From contig NZ_AP031573.1 of NCBI RefSeq assembly GCF_041154745.1, positions 1,984,001-2,048,000 of the forward strand: 64,000 bases of DNA, written 5' to 3'. Each line of letters opens with the position of its first letter. Position 1 is the stretch's first letter. The notes under the pieces are model-generated. The model ran no database searches. It worked only from the letters and a program-made list of their open reading frames with translations, and was not told where the DNA came from. The stretch comes from Flavobacterium sp. CFS9 (lineage in GTDB: Bacteria > Bacteroidota > Bacteroidia > Flavobacteriales > Flavobacteriaceae). Position numbers and translations under genes: made by a program. Below are positions 1 to 8,518 of this stretch, one piece after another.

Positions 1-1119
1 TTTTAATTCAATCCCAAATGTATTTAAATAAAGATTTGAAAACTTATTTTTCACCTCATTTTCATGTCCTTTTTTAATAAAATTTATGGTGCACCCCCCA
101 AAACCACCCCCCATTAGGCGTGATCCAATAATAAAATCGTCTGTTTTTGCCGTATTTACAAGCATGTCCAGCTCTTTACAGCTAACTTCGTATTCTTGCG
201 ATAAACCATAATGTGCTTCGAAAAGTAGTTGTCCCAAAAGTGTAATATTTCCCTGATCTAATGCTTCGCAGGCTTTTTCAACACGATCAATTTCCTTTAT
301 TACAAAATGTACCCTTTTAAAAATGGTTGGCGACATTTGATGCTGCAACGTCAAAAGCTGTTCTTCGCTACAATCTCTAAAACTTTTGATTTGAGGAAAA
401 TGATGTTTTATAATCGCCAGCCCTTGTTCGCACTCCTGTCTTCTGGTGTTGTATTCAGAGGTAAAAAGAGAATGTTTTACATTACTGTCAAATAAAACCA
501 GAGCATAATCTTTGAAATCGGCGTTGTGATATTCAAAATCCAGAGTATTGCAATCCAGTTTGATCACTTTATTTTCAAGACCGTGAACACTCGAAAACTG
601 ATCCATAATACCACAATTGATCCCCACCCAGTGTTCTGCTTTTTGCCCTAATAAAGCAATGTCGGCTTTTTTGATTTCTAAATCGAAAAGCGATGCAATT
701 CCGAAAATCATTCCACATTCTAAAGCAGCAGAAGAGGATAAACCGGAACCTACCGGAATGTTGCTGCTAAAGACACAGTTGAAACCTTCAAACACAAAAC
801 CATTGTCCTGTAATTGTTTGATTACGCCTCTGATATAATTCGTCCAGACGTTATCACTTAAAAGAATTTCTGCTTTTAAATCAATTTCAAAGGCTTCGTT
901 CAAATCAATGGCTATTATTTTAGAGCTGTTGGTGTTGTTCTTTTCAAAAGCAAAACAAATGATCTTGTCGATGGCCGCAGGTAAAACATAGCCGTCGTTG
1001 TAGTCAATATGTTCTCCTATAATATTGATCCTTCCGGGAGAGAGCACCACTTTTTGCGGAGCGGCCCCAAAAGACTTCTCAAAAAAAGCGGTTGTGTTTT
1101 GTATTAAAATATCATTCAT
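1..1119 (-). CDS. galK: galactokinase, 3' end cut by window edge
   Basis: Phosphorylates galactose to galactose 1-phosphate with ATP, the first committed step of the Leloir pathway, in the cytoplasm. The frame is open from ATG at 1119 to base 1 (373 codons, no stop), so only about ten C-terminal residues are missing from a typical ~380-residue GalK. Visible GHMP-kinase motifs are GRINIIGEHIDYNDG (residues 29-43, sugar-binding signature), PVGSGLSSSAALE (122-134, ATP loop) and GGGFGG (about 337-342). It lies 54 bp downstream of galM on the same strand, so the two probably form one transcript under the divergent GntR regulator. The family call is clear from the motifs. Confidence 0.95.
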   Translation of the reverse strand, partial: MNDILIQNTTAFFEKSFGAAPQKVVLSPGRINIIGEHIDYNDGYVLPAAIDKIICFAFEKNNTNSSKIIAIDLNEAFEIDLKAEILLSDNVWTNYIRGVIKQLQDNGFVFEGFNCVFSSNIPVGSGLSSSAALECGMIFGIASLFDLEIKKADIALLGQKAEHWVGINCGIMDQFSSVHGLENKVIKLDCNTLDFEYHNADFKDYALVLFDSNVKHSLFTSEYNTRRQECEQGLAIIKHHFPQIKSFRDCSEEQLLTLQHQMSPTIFKRVHFVIKEIDRVEKACEALDQGNITLLGQLLFEAHYGLSQEYEVSCKELDMLVNTAKTDDFIIGSRLMGGGFGGCTINFIKKGHENEVKNKFSNLYLNTFGIELK

Positions 1120-1173
1120 TGGGTAGTGGTTGAAAGAAATAGCTTTTAGTTTTTGGTTGGTTTTTAGCAAGCA

Positions 1174-2229
1174 TTAGTTTATATTTTCAAATCGGTAAAG
1201 GGTTTTTTGATGATAGGTTTCTCCTTTTCGTAAAACCGAATTCGGAAAATGTTTATGATTAGGAGCATCCGGAAAATTTTGTGCTTCAAAACAAATTCCG
1301 CTAAATGCATGGTAAGCTGCATTTTCTTTCCCTTTTACAGATCCAAAACAATTTCCGCCTACATAGATGTGTACGCTGGGCTGATCTGTAATAACTTTCA
1401 TCTGCAAATTGTTTCCGATACTGGATAAAGTGGCGGAAACCGCTTTTCCGGATTCAATTACAAACGAATGGTCAATAAATTCCGGGCATCTTTTAGCCAT
1501 TCTGAAATCAAAATCATGATCAGAAAGAGCAATGAAATTTCCGGTTGGAATATTCTCAGTATCGGTTTCCAGCATTCTGTCAGAATCAATAAAGAGCGTC
1601 TGGTTTAACAAATCCCGATGATGTCCCTCAAGATTAAAATAAGTGTGATGAGTAAGATTCACAATCGTATCTTCTGTTGAGGTCGCTTTATATTCTAGTT
1701 TTAATTCGTTTTCTTCCGTTAAAGTATAAGTCAAATCAACCTGTAAAGCCCCGGGATAATTCTCCTCTAAATTCTCACTCAAAAGACTTAAAGTTATCGT
1801 AGGATTATCGCCCGAAGTAATATGGGTAATGTTCCATGTTTTTTGCCCAAAGCCAATGTACCCGCCATGTAAGGCATTGCCATTGTTGTTGGTATTCAAT
1901 TGAAATGTCTGATCGTTTAAGCTAAAAATACCTTTGTCGATTCGTCCGGCATAACGCCCAACGGTAGCGCCAAAATAAGGAGCGCTTGGTAAATGATAAG
2001 AAGCCAGATAAGACTCCAGAGTATCGAAACCTAAAACAACATCAACAAACCCACCTGCTGCAACCGGAATTAACAAAGAGGTTAGTGTTGCACCGTAATT
2101 GATAATTTTTGCTTTCATTCCGTTTTTGTTGCTCAATTCAAAAGAAAGAATTTCTTCGTTATCGGGCAATAAACCAAATGATTCCATGGCAGATGTGTTC
2201 GAAAGGTGTGATATTTGTTTTATTTTCAT
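1174..2229 (-). CDS. galM: aldose 1-epimerase (mutarotase)
   Basis: Interconverts alpha and beta anomers of galactose and related aldoses and feeds GalK. The 351-residue protein shows the mutarotase motifs: the HHTYFNL segment with the catalytic His region, and CFEAQNFPDAPN near the C-terminus with the catalytic Glu. I chose ATG at 2229 (protein begins MKIKQISHLS). The frame stays open upstream to 2325, but a TATTTTTG -7-like box on the minus strand at 2254-2261 would place transcription start inside that extension, and the extra residues are hydrophobic and do not look like mutarotase sequence. It is followed by galK. The divergent regulator gene starts 101 bp away. Confidence 0.9.
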   Translation of the reverse strand: MKIKQISHLSNTSAMESFGLLPDNEEILSFELSNKNGMKAKIINYGATLTSLLIPVAAGGFVDVVLGFDTLESYLASYHLPSAPYFGATVGRYAGRIDKGIFSLNDQTFQLNTNNNGNALHGGYIGFGQKTWNITHITSGDNPTITLSLLSENLEENYPGALQVDLTYTLTEENELKLEYKATSTEDTIVNLTHHTYFNLEGHHRDLLNQTLFIDSDRMLETDTENIPTGNFIALSDHDFDFRMAKRCPEFIDHSFVIESGKAVSATLSSIGNNLQMKVITDQPSVHIYVGGNCFGSVKGKENAAYHAFSGICFEAQNFPDAPNHKHFPNSVLRKGETYHQKTLYRFENIN

Positions 2230-2253
2230 ATTTTTTTTACCAAAAATGAAACC

Positions 2254-2299
2254 CAAAAATAGAAACAAAATCTGTTCTTGCATACCAGTACCTACCAGT
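2254..2299 (-). promoter_or_regulatory. galM-side promoter box with direct-repeat operator candidate
   Basis: The minus strand carries TATTTTTG (2254-2261), matching the Bacteroidota -7 consensus TAnnTTTG. Just upstream are two direct copies of ACTGGTA with a 10-bp period (plus-strand TACCAGT at 2283-2289 and 2293-2299), about one helical turn apart. They sit between galM and the divergent GntR gene, where an autoregulated operator is expected. No good -33 TTG is visible at the usual distance. The repeat is seen directly; the operator role is inferred. Confidence 0.4.
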
Positions 2300-2330
2300 T
2301 TTTTGTATATTGCGCCAAAATCCATTTTTT

Positions 2331-3329
2331 ATGAATATAATTTCCATCCAAAGCAATATTGGTTTACCAAAATACAAGCAGATTATTCTCTCTATTGAGA
2401 AGGCAATTGAGGAAGAAAAACTGGTAAAAGGCGATCGGCTTCCGTCAGTCAATAAAGTCTGTCTGGCCTTTTCGTTGTCACGTGATACAGTATTATTGGG
2501 ATACGATGAGCTTAAAAAAAGAGGGATAATTTATGCCATTCCGGGTAAAGGCTATTATGTTAAAAGCGTTGAAATCAATATCAAGCAAAAGATTTTTTTA
2601 CTTTTTGATGAGTTAAACAGTTTCAAAGAAGACATCTATAATTCGTTTATACAGAACATTGGAAAGAACGTTCAGGTTGATATTTTCTTTCATCATTTTA
2701 ATGCTCAGGTATTTCAAAAACTGATTACTGACAGTAACGGAAATTACACCAAGTACATCATCATGCCCACCAATTTAACCGATGTGGCAGATATGATAAA
2801 AAACCTACCAGTAGGGGAGGTTATCATCTTGGACCAGACCAATCCGGATTTGAAATTGTATCCGGCAGTTTATCAAAATCACGAAAAAGATATTTTTGAA
2901 GGTTTAGTAAAAGGGAAATCACAAATGAATAAGTACAAAAAGCTCATTCTGATTTTTCCGGGATTTAGAGAACCGTTGGGAATGAAAACCGGTTTTATTG
3001 CTTTTTGTACAAAGTATGATTTTAAGTTTGATATCATCACAGAATTTACAAACGGAGAAATCAATACAGGTGATTTGTACATTATACCCAACGATCGTGA
3101 TCTGGTTCGTGTTATTGAAAATGCCCAATCGCAAAGCCTTAAACTTGGAACGGATTTCGGAATTATTTCTTATAACGAAACTCCTTTGAAAAAGATTGTG
3201 GCTAACGGCATTGCCACCATTTCGACCGATTTTGAAATGATGGGAGAGATTTTAGCCGATATGGTGCTTCACGGACACAAGCAGCAGATAGAAAATAAAT
3301 CGTCTCTTTTGATTCGAAACTCGTTATAA
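2331..3329 (+). CDS. GntR-family regulator with LacI-like sugar-binding domain
   Basis: A 332-residue transcription factor. The N-terminal ~75 residues form a GntR winged helix (PKYKQIILSIEKAIEEEKL, then LPSVNKVCLAFSLSRDTVLLGYDEL and GIIYAIPGKGYYV). The rest resembles a periplasmic-binding-protein/LacI-type effector domain (…GTDFGIISYNETPL… near the C-terminus). This architecture is typical of sugar-responsive regulators such as AraR. ATG at 2331 was chosen because it directly precedes the conserved GntR N-terminus; an upstream in-frame start at 2310 adds only seven residues. Divergent transcription from galM-galK suggests it controls galactose use in response to a sugar. The exact effector cannot be read from sequence. 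Confidence 0.85.
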   Translation: MNIISIQSNIGLPKYKQIILSIEKAIEEEKLVKGDRLPSVNKVCLAFSLSRDTVLLGYDELKKRGIIYAIPGKGYYVKSVEINIKQKIFLLFDELNSFKEDIYNSFIQNIGKNVQVDIFFHHFNAQVFQKLITDSNGNYTKYIIMPTNLTDVADMIKNLPVGEVIILDQTNPDLKLYPAVYQNHEKDIFEGLVKGKSQMNKYKKLILIFPGFREPLGMKTGFIAFCTKYDFKFDIITEFTNGEINTGDLYIIPNDRDLVRVIENAQSQSLKLGTDFGIISYNETPLKKIVANGIATISTDFEMMGEILADMVLHGHKQQIENKSSLLIRNSL

Positions 3330-3376
3330 TTTTTCAGCCCGCACTTCCAAATTTAAGAAATGACAGTCTGATTATT

Positions 3377-4072
3377 TTACAAGTTTAAAACAAAATTGTT
3401 GCGCAGTTTCTCTTCGTATTTTTCTTTATTGAAAGTATAGAGATAAGATCCTTTTCGGGAAGACTGCATGTCTTTTTCGTCCAGTTTGTTCAGAATTCCC
3501 ATAGTATTAATCTTAGTGATAAAGTTTCTCTTGTCCAGTTCTTTGCTCAAAATAGCTTCGTACAATTCTAATAATTGGCGCATGGTGAATTTCTCAGGAA
3601 GTAATTCAAAACCAATTGGCTTGATCGAAGTTTTGTAACGCAATATTCTGATGGCTTGCTGCACCATTTCGTTGTGATCGAAAATTAAACTCGGAGCATC
3701 GGCAACACTAAACCATTGCGCATGATAATTTTCAATAAGCTCGGCATTGTGATCTTCAATATTAATCAAAGCATAGTACGAAACCGAAATGGTTCTTTCT
3801 AAGGGGTCACGATCAATTTCGCTGTAGGCATAAAGCTGTTCCATATATACATCGTTTAATCCCGTATACATTTTCAAAACTCGTATCGCAGCATTGTCGA
3901 GTACTTCGTCTTGCTTTAATAAACCTCCCATCAAAGACCATTTTCCTTTTTCAGGTTCGAATCCTCTTTTGATTAAAAGAATTTTCAAACCTTCGCGATC
4001 AAACCCAAAAATAATACAATCTACTGCTAACAAAACTTTATCTGCAGAGCTATAACTGTTAAGCATATTCAA
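3377..4072 (-). CDS. Nudix-type winged-helix regulator (NrtR/AraR-like)
   Basis: A 231-residue protein with an N-terminal Nudix fold (about residues 10-150) and a C-terminal winged-helix part (about 155-231, PEKFTMRQLLELYEAILSK onward). This is the layout of the NrtR family, which in Bacteroidota includes sugar-use regulators. The Nudix box is degenerate: from GGLLKQDE the segment continues to AAIRVLKMYTGL, so the R-E-x-x-E-E metal-binding glutamates are replaced by R-V-L-K-M-Y. That argues for ligand sensing rather than hydrolysis. It sits tail to tail with the GntR gene, close to galM-galK, so a role in sugar regulation is likely. A palindrome lies upstream at 4153-4179. Confidence 0.82.
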   Translation of the reverse strand: MNMLNSYSSADKVLLAVDCIIFGFDREGLKILLIKRGFEPEKGKWSLMGGLLKQDEVLDNAAIRVLKMYTGLNDVYMEQLYAYSEIDRDPLERTISVSYYALINIEDHNAELIENYHAQWFSVADAPSLIFDHNEMVQQAIRILRYKTSIKPIGFELLPEKFTMRQLLELYEAILSKELDKRNFITKINTMGILNKLDEKDMQSSRKGSYLYTFNKEKYEEKLRNNFVLNL

Positions 4073-4152
4073 ATTTTTAGTGGTAAATATATAATCCTTT
4101 TAATTTCGTTTCTCAATTCTTAATTTCTTAAATGTCGTGTAGACACTTAATA

Positions 4153-4179
4153 AATGTAACCGTCTGTAAAAGTTACATT
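4153..4179. promoter_or_regulatory. palindrome upstream of Nudix regulator
   Basis: Perfect inverted repeat AATGTAAC (4153-4160), 11 bp spacer, GTTACATT (4172-4179), about 80 bp upstream of the Nudix regulator start. NrtR-type proteins bind palindromes of about this size and often regulate themselves, so this is a plausible operator. A minus-strand TATATTTA box (about 4082-4089) closer to the gene could be its -7 element. The repeat is seen; the role is inferred. Confidence 0.4.
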
Positions 4180-4757
4180 AATTGCTTCAGTTGAGACTCC
4201 TTTTACAAAAGTAATAGATTTTTAATGCTAAAATCATTATTAAAGCGGTCATTTTTTAACCTTTTTCACAAGTTTTTTGAAATAAAATACCATTTTACAG
4301 GGCAAAGCGTCACTTTTACGCAATAAAATAATAAGATTATTCTTGCTTATAGTACATAGTCTCCAAAAGTTTTTTACAGTTAAATTGACTTTGTAAAATA
4401 TGATTTTGTTCTCGATGTGACAATGCGATATTTAGTTAATTTGCCAATTTTTGAATCGGGGATAAGGCGGTCAAACAAATAAATATTTTTGAAAAAGAAA
4501 GACGATTCTGATAGGACTTGTCAAATGGAAATACAATCCACAGTAGAGAAAAGATTGCGGTATTTTCTTGTGTCACGGGGGTAAATACTGGCTTAAACCC
4601 AGTAAAATAGGGCTTATAGCACTATCTTTTTTTTATTCTTTAAAAGGCAAATTATTAGAATATTATACAAGCAGATTTAAAAATATAGTACAAAATTTGA
4701 ATATTCTTAATTTTATTTAGTCTAAATAAGATAGTTTTGTGTCATATTTTTATTTCT
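4180..4757. other. long non-coding stretch, possible small RNA at its end
   Basis: No convincing gene. A TATTTTTG box lies at 4484-4491 on the plus strand. A hairpin TACTGG/CCAGTA (4586-4591 and 4599-4604) is followed by a second stem ATAGGGC/GCACTAT (4607-4613 and 4619-4625, one G-A mismatch) and eight T residues, which looks like an intrinsic terminator. A transcript of about 130 nt could run from near 4498 to 4634, but no -33 element at the expected distance supports it. A TAGTTTTG box at 4732-4739 sits just before the sigma factor gene and may be its promoter. Confidence 0.35.
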
Positions 4758-5345
4758 ATGGAAAAGCAATATCTAAACATTAACGCCAGAAACTTTCCGG
4801 AGATTTATGATTTGTATTGGAATGAACTGTTTTGTTTTTGCAGACATCATGCCGGTGACGAAGAAGCTGCAAAGGAAATTGTACAGCAAATTTTCATCAG
4901 CATCTGGGAAAGACGGGAACAATTACAAATCGAAACTTCTATCAGAGCCTATCTATACGGTGCTGCAAAATTAAAAATATTAGAATATCATCGAAAGCAG
5001 GTCACTAAAAAGAAGTACGAAAGTACTCATTTTGCTGAGATAAATAAAGTATCCAACAATACAGAAGAGCATATTTTACATAAAGATCTGCTTCGGGAAC
5101 TACAGCTGGCCATCAGCACACTTCCGGAACGCTGCAGACAGGTGTATTTAATGAGCAGGGAAGACGGGATGGATAACCGTTCTATTGCCGCCTCTCTTGT
5201 TATTACAGAGAAAGCCGTTGAAGGAAATATTACAAGAGCACTTCGGCACATTCGCGACCATTTAAAAGTTTTTCGAAGTTTGGTCATTTTTTTTACTCCC
5301 CTGTGTAGGGTTAGCGAGGACTTGTGCAACTACATCATTATATAA
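4758..5345 (+). CDS. FecI-like ECF sigma factor
   Basis: A 195-residue RNA polymerase sigma-70 factor of the ECF class. Region 2 spans roughly residues 15-85 (YDLYWNELFCFCRHHAGDEEAAKEIVQQIFISIWERREQ in part) and region 4 about 110-170, with LPERCRQVYLMSREDGMDN and the helix-turn-helix around SLVITEKAVEGNITRALRHIR. ATG at 4758 was preferred over one at 4737 because it starts the conserved MEKQ…FPEIYDLYW segment. It is followed by a FecR-like protein and a TonB receptor, the classic surface-signalling order that induces uptake of an iron chelate or similar substrate. Confidence 0.88.
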   Translation: MEKQYLNINARNFPEIYDLYWNELFCFCRHHAGDEEAAKEIVQQIFISIWERREQLQIETSIRAYLYGAAKLKILEYHRKQVTKKKYESTHFAEINKVSNNTEEHILHKDLLRELQLAISTLPERCRQVYLMSREDGMDNRSIAASLVITEKAVEGNITRALRHIRDHLKVFRSLVIFFTPLCRVSEDLCNYIII

Positions 5346-5358
5346 TAAAACCAAGACT

Positions 5359-6018
5359 GTGTTTATTACATCCGATTTATTAGAAAAATATGCGCGAAAG
5401 GAATGCAATGCTGCCGAAAGGGTAACAGTGGAGCAATGGTTAAGTGTTATAGATTTAGAACGAGAAATTATTACCTCTCCGCAACGAGACGGACTAAAAG
5501 AAGAGATCTGGAGCACTATTGCCTCCAGGACCATTCACGCAAAACCAAAATCTCAGAACAGATTCCTCTATGCTGCACTAACAACTGCGGCCTGTGTGTT
5601 ATTTGGAATTGTCAGTTTACACTACTACAATTCCTCAACTTTTGCTTCACAGATTTTAGTGAACAATTTAAACGGTCAGGAGATTAAGAAGATAAATATT
5701 GGAAGTTTATCTTTTTTGGTTGAACCGGGAAGTCAATGCAACATTTCAATGGATCTTTTGGGACAGGCAAACGATGTTAAGTTTTGCGGAGCCGTTTCAG
5801 TTATCAGCGATTCAGCAAAAGTGCAGGAATTTAATATTGGTACCGGAACTTCAGGCTGTACAACGGTGTATCAGGACAAGGTAAAATTGCAAAAAGGACA
5901 AACCTATCTCGCCATGACAGATGCCGACTATGAGGTAATAACGGCAACCAGAGATGAAATTGCCGAAGGTTTACCAAGAGTATTTAGCTCCAGACTGTCG
6001 GAACGTTTTAAGCTATAA
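5359..6018 (+). CDS. FecR-like anti-sigma factor
   Basis: A 219-residue single-pass membrane protein. Residues 1-70 are cytoplasmic and would bind the sigma factor encoded 13 bp upstream. A membrane segment lies at about 70-90 (FLYAALTTAACVLFGIVSLHYY region), and the remainder is a short periplasmic FecR-like domain that would receive the signal from the TonB receptor. Translation appears to start at a GTG (5359); no in-frame ATG is better placed. The periplasmic part is shorter than in typical ~330-residue FecR proteins and lacks an obvious full secretin/TonB short N-terminal-binding half, so the match is by layout rather than strong motif. Confidence 0.7.
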   Translation: MFITSDLLEKYARKECNAAERVTVEQWLSVIDLEREIITSPQRDGLKEEIWSTIASRTIHAKPKSQNRFLYAALTTAACVLFGIVSLHYYNSSTFASQILVNNLNGQEIKKINIGSLSFLVEPGSQCNISMDLLGQANDVKFCGAVSVISDSAKVQEFNIGTGTSGCTTVYQDKVKLQKGQTYLAMTDADYEVITATRDEIAEGLPRVFSSRLSERFKL

Positions 6019-6102
6019 GGAAATAGAAATAAAAAGAATAGAGAAGAAAAACCGATACAACTAAATAGAGAAGTTATTGGTTTAGGGAACAAATTATCAG
6101 TG

Positions 6103-8499
6103 ATGCAATTGAAGAGATTTTTTTTAACGGTTATTTTAATGATCGTAGGTACTGCAGTTTATGCTCAGAATAATGGGGATGCCAGTTTTACAGGTTATAT
6201 ACTTGACGATAACAATCAGCCTGTTGCCGGTGCCGAAATTCAATTGCAAAATACTGCTGTGGTAGTGAAAAGTAATAGCTCAGGGAAATTTGTTTTTCAA
6301 AATATTGCATCAGGAAAATATCAGTTAGTGGTATCGATGACGGGTTATCAAATCCGGGAAATGGCTGTTGTTGTCGAACAGAATCAGAAAGAAGAAATTG
6401 TTATAGCGTTAAAATCGAATTCGGTTGTGTTAAATTCTGTTGATTTGTTTGGCAAAACGATTGAAACTAAAATCAAAGAACAGCCGTTTGCCGTTTCTGT
6501 TATCAATACAAAAAAACTGGCTGAACGTGATGTCGATTTGAATCGTTTAATGGATGGAGTATCCGGTATTCGCGTACAGGAGTCCGGTGGAATGGGCTCT
6601 GAAACCAATTATTCGATTAATGGATTATCCGGTAAAGCAGTAAAGTTTTTTGTAGATGGGATTCCGATGGAAAATTTCGGATCATCATTCAGCATCAACA
6701 ATTTTTCCATCAATACACTCGAAAGAATCGAAATCTATAAAGGAGTTACTCCGGTTTCTTTTGGTGCCGATGCACTTGGAGGTTCTGTAAACCTTGTAAC
6801 ACGCAGTCGTCTTAAAAATTATATCGATGTGTCGCAAACCATTGGTTCATTCAATACCTATCGTACAGCGTTATCGGGAAAATGGAGAAATGAATCCGGT
6901 TTTACGTTGCAAACGAATTCTTTTTTTAATTATTCAGACAATAATTATCCCGTTTGGGGTCCAACGGTAGAAGTTGCGGGAGAAAATGGAAGACCTATTC
7001 CGGGTTATCCAAGATTCAAAAGATTTAATGACGATTATAAGTCGTACACCATTAGAACTGATATTGGTTTTACCAATGTCAAATGGGCAGATGCCTTGCT
7101 GTTAGGGTTTACTTTGTCAGATCAGGACAGAGGGATCCAAACAGGAAGAACAATGGCTTATGTGTATGGAGACGTGCGCTATAACGAGAAGTTTGTTATG
7201 CCTTCTCTGCGCTATTCTAAGAAAGGATTTTTATTTTCAAACTTAGATGTAGACCTCTATGCTTCTATAAACAAGTTAAGAGGTACAACAACAGATACCA
7301 GTTCTTATAAATACAACTGGACCGGAAAACCTATCGGAACAGTAGACGGAGAATTGGGAGGAATCAGATCGGGAAAATCCATTTACTCTTTTCAGGATCG
7401 TACACAGTTGGCCAGAATTAATTTTGTCTATCGCATACGAGAGAATCAGGAGGTCAATTTAAATTATGTGTTTACCGCTACCAGAAGAAAAGGCAGTGAT
7501 GCTATTGCCGAAGCAGATTGGACAATTCCGCTGAGACAGCCTCAGGATCTGAACAAACATGTTGCGGGTTTATCGTATGAGATTTCTTCATTCGACGACC
7601 GTTGGAAGAATATTTTCTTTACAAAGTATTTTGCTTATGAAGCCAATGCTGTTGTATTTGATTACAATGGAGGAAGCTCTAAGGAAACCTTTTATCAGAA
7701 TACGAAAGACAATGCATGGGCCTTTGGATACACCTCTAAATTGTTGTTACCAAAAGACTATACCATAAAATTTTCGGCTGAAAATACTGCCCGGTTACCG
7801 GAAGCCATAGAGCTTCTGGGTAATGGTAATACGATAGTAAATTCACCGGATTTGCAGCCTGAACGAAGCTTCAATGTGAATGCATCCCTTCAGAAAACAA
7901 TTCGTAATACGGTTCAGAATATAAATTTTGGTCTTAATGTTTTTTTCAGAGATACCAAAAATCTGATTTGGTTAACAGAGGGAGATTTGATGGGAACCGC
8001 CCGCTATGAAAATTTAGGAAAAATACGTACCCTTGGGGTTGAGGTTGAAGCCAATTATGCCCGAAAGCAATGGTTGGAAACCTCATTCAATTTTACCTAT
8101 CAGGATATTAGAAATATGCAGCGCTTTGAGGGGAACGGTGCGCCCAATCATGTTTATAAAGACCGATTGCGAAACACCCCTTATTTAATGGCAAATGCAG
8201 AGGCGAGAGTATTCCTGGATGAGATGCTTCAAATGAAACCGAAAATTTCCTTTTTTGTTAGCACACATTATGTTCATCAGTATTATTTAGGCTGGCCTAG
8301 TCTGGGGGAAGCACGAGAGAAAATGTACATTCCAACCCAGTTCGTTCAGGATGCCGGTTTTGGTTACATTTTTGGAAACGGACGTTACAGTGCCAATTTT
8401 GCCTGTCGTAATATTTTAGACAAACAAGTTTATGACAATTACTTACTGCAAAAGCCGGGAAGGTTTTTCAGTTTGAAACTACGATATTTTTTACAATAA
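6103..8499 (+). CDS. TonB-dependent receptor with carboxypeptidase-like N-terminal domain
   Basis: A 798-residue outer-membrane receptor. A signal peptide (residues 1-21, ending VYAQ) is followed by a CarboxypepD_reg-like beta domain (about 25-105), a plug domain (about 115-230; SINGLSGKAVKFFVDGIPM and VSFGADALGGSVNLVTR are typical) and a beta-barrel ending in an aromatic residue pattern (FFSLKLRYFLQ). Start set at ATG 6103, next to a GTG at 6100. Together with the sigma/anti-sigma pair upstream and DUF4374 downstream it forms a substrate-induced uptake unit, probably for a ferric chelate; the substrate cannot be read directly. Confidence 0.92.
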   Translation: MQLKRFFLTVILMIVGTAVYAQNNGDASFTGYILDDNNQPVAGAEIQLQNTAVVVKSNSSGKFVFQNIASGKYQLVVSMTGYQIREMAVVVEQNQKEEIVIALKSNSVVLNSVDLFGKTIETKIKEQPFAVSVINTKKLAERDVDLNRLMDGVSGIRVQESGGMGSETNYSINGLSGKAVKFFVDGIPMENFGSSFSINNFSINTLERIEIYKGVTPVSFGADALGGSVNLVTRSRLKNYIDVSQTIGSFNTYRTALSGKWRNESGFTLQTNSFFNYSDNNYPVWGPTVEVAGENGRPIPGYPRFKRFNDDYKSYTIRTDIGFTNVKWADALLLGFTLSDQDRGIQTGRTMAYVYGDVRYNEKFVMPSLRYSKKGFLFSNLDVDLYASINKLRGTTTDTSSYKYNWTGKPIGTVDGELGGIRSGKSIYSFQDRTQLARINFVYRIRENQEVNLNYVFTATRRKGSDAIAEADWTIPLRQPQDLNKHVAGLSYEISSFDDRWKNIFFTKYFAYEANAVVFDYNGGSSKETFYQNTKDNAWAFGYTSKLLLPKDYTIKFSAENTARLPEAIELLGNGNTIVNSPDLQPERSFNVNASLQKTIRNTVQNINFGLNVFFRDTKNLIWLTEGDLMGTARYENLGKIRTLGVEVEANYARKQWLETSFNFTYQDIRNMQRFEGNGAPNHVYKDRLRNTPYLMANAEARVFLDEMLQMKPKISFFVSTHYVHQYYLGWPSLGEAREKMYIPTQFVQDAGFGYIFGNGRYSANFACRNILDKQVYDNYLLQKPGRFFSLKLRYFLQ

Positions 8500-8518
8500 C
8501 CAATTAAATTTAAAATCA

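Noticed and set aside
2230..2325. Longer start of galM
   Set aside because: The extra residues are unlike mutarotase, overlap the candidate operator, and would begin upstream of the predicted transcription start.
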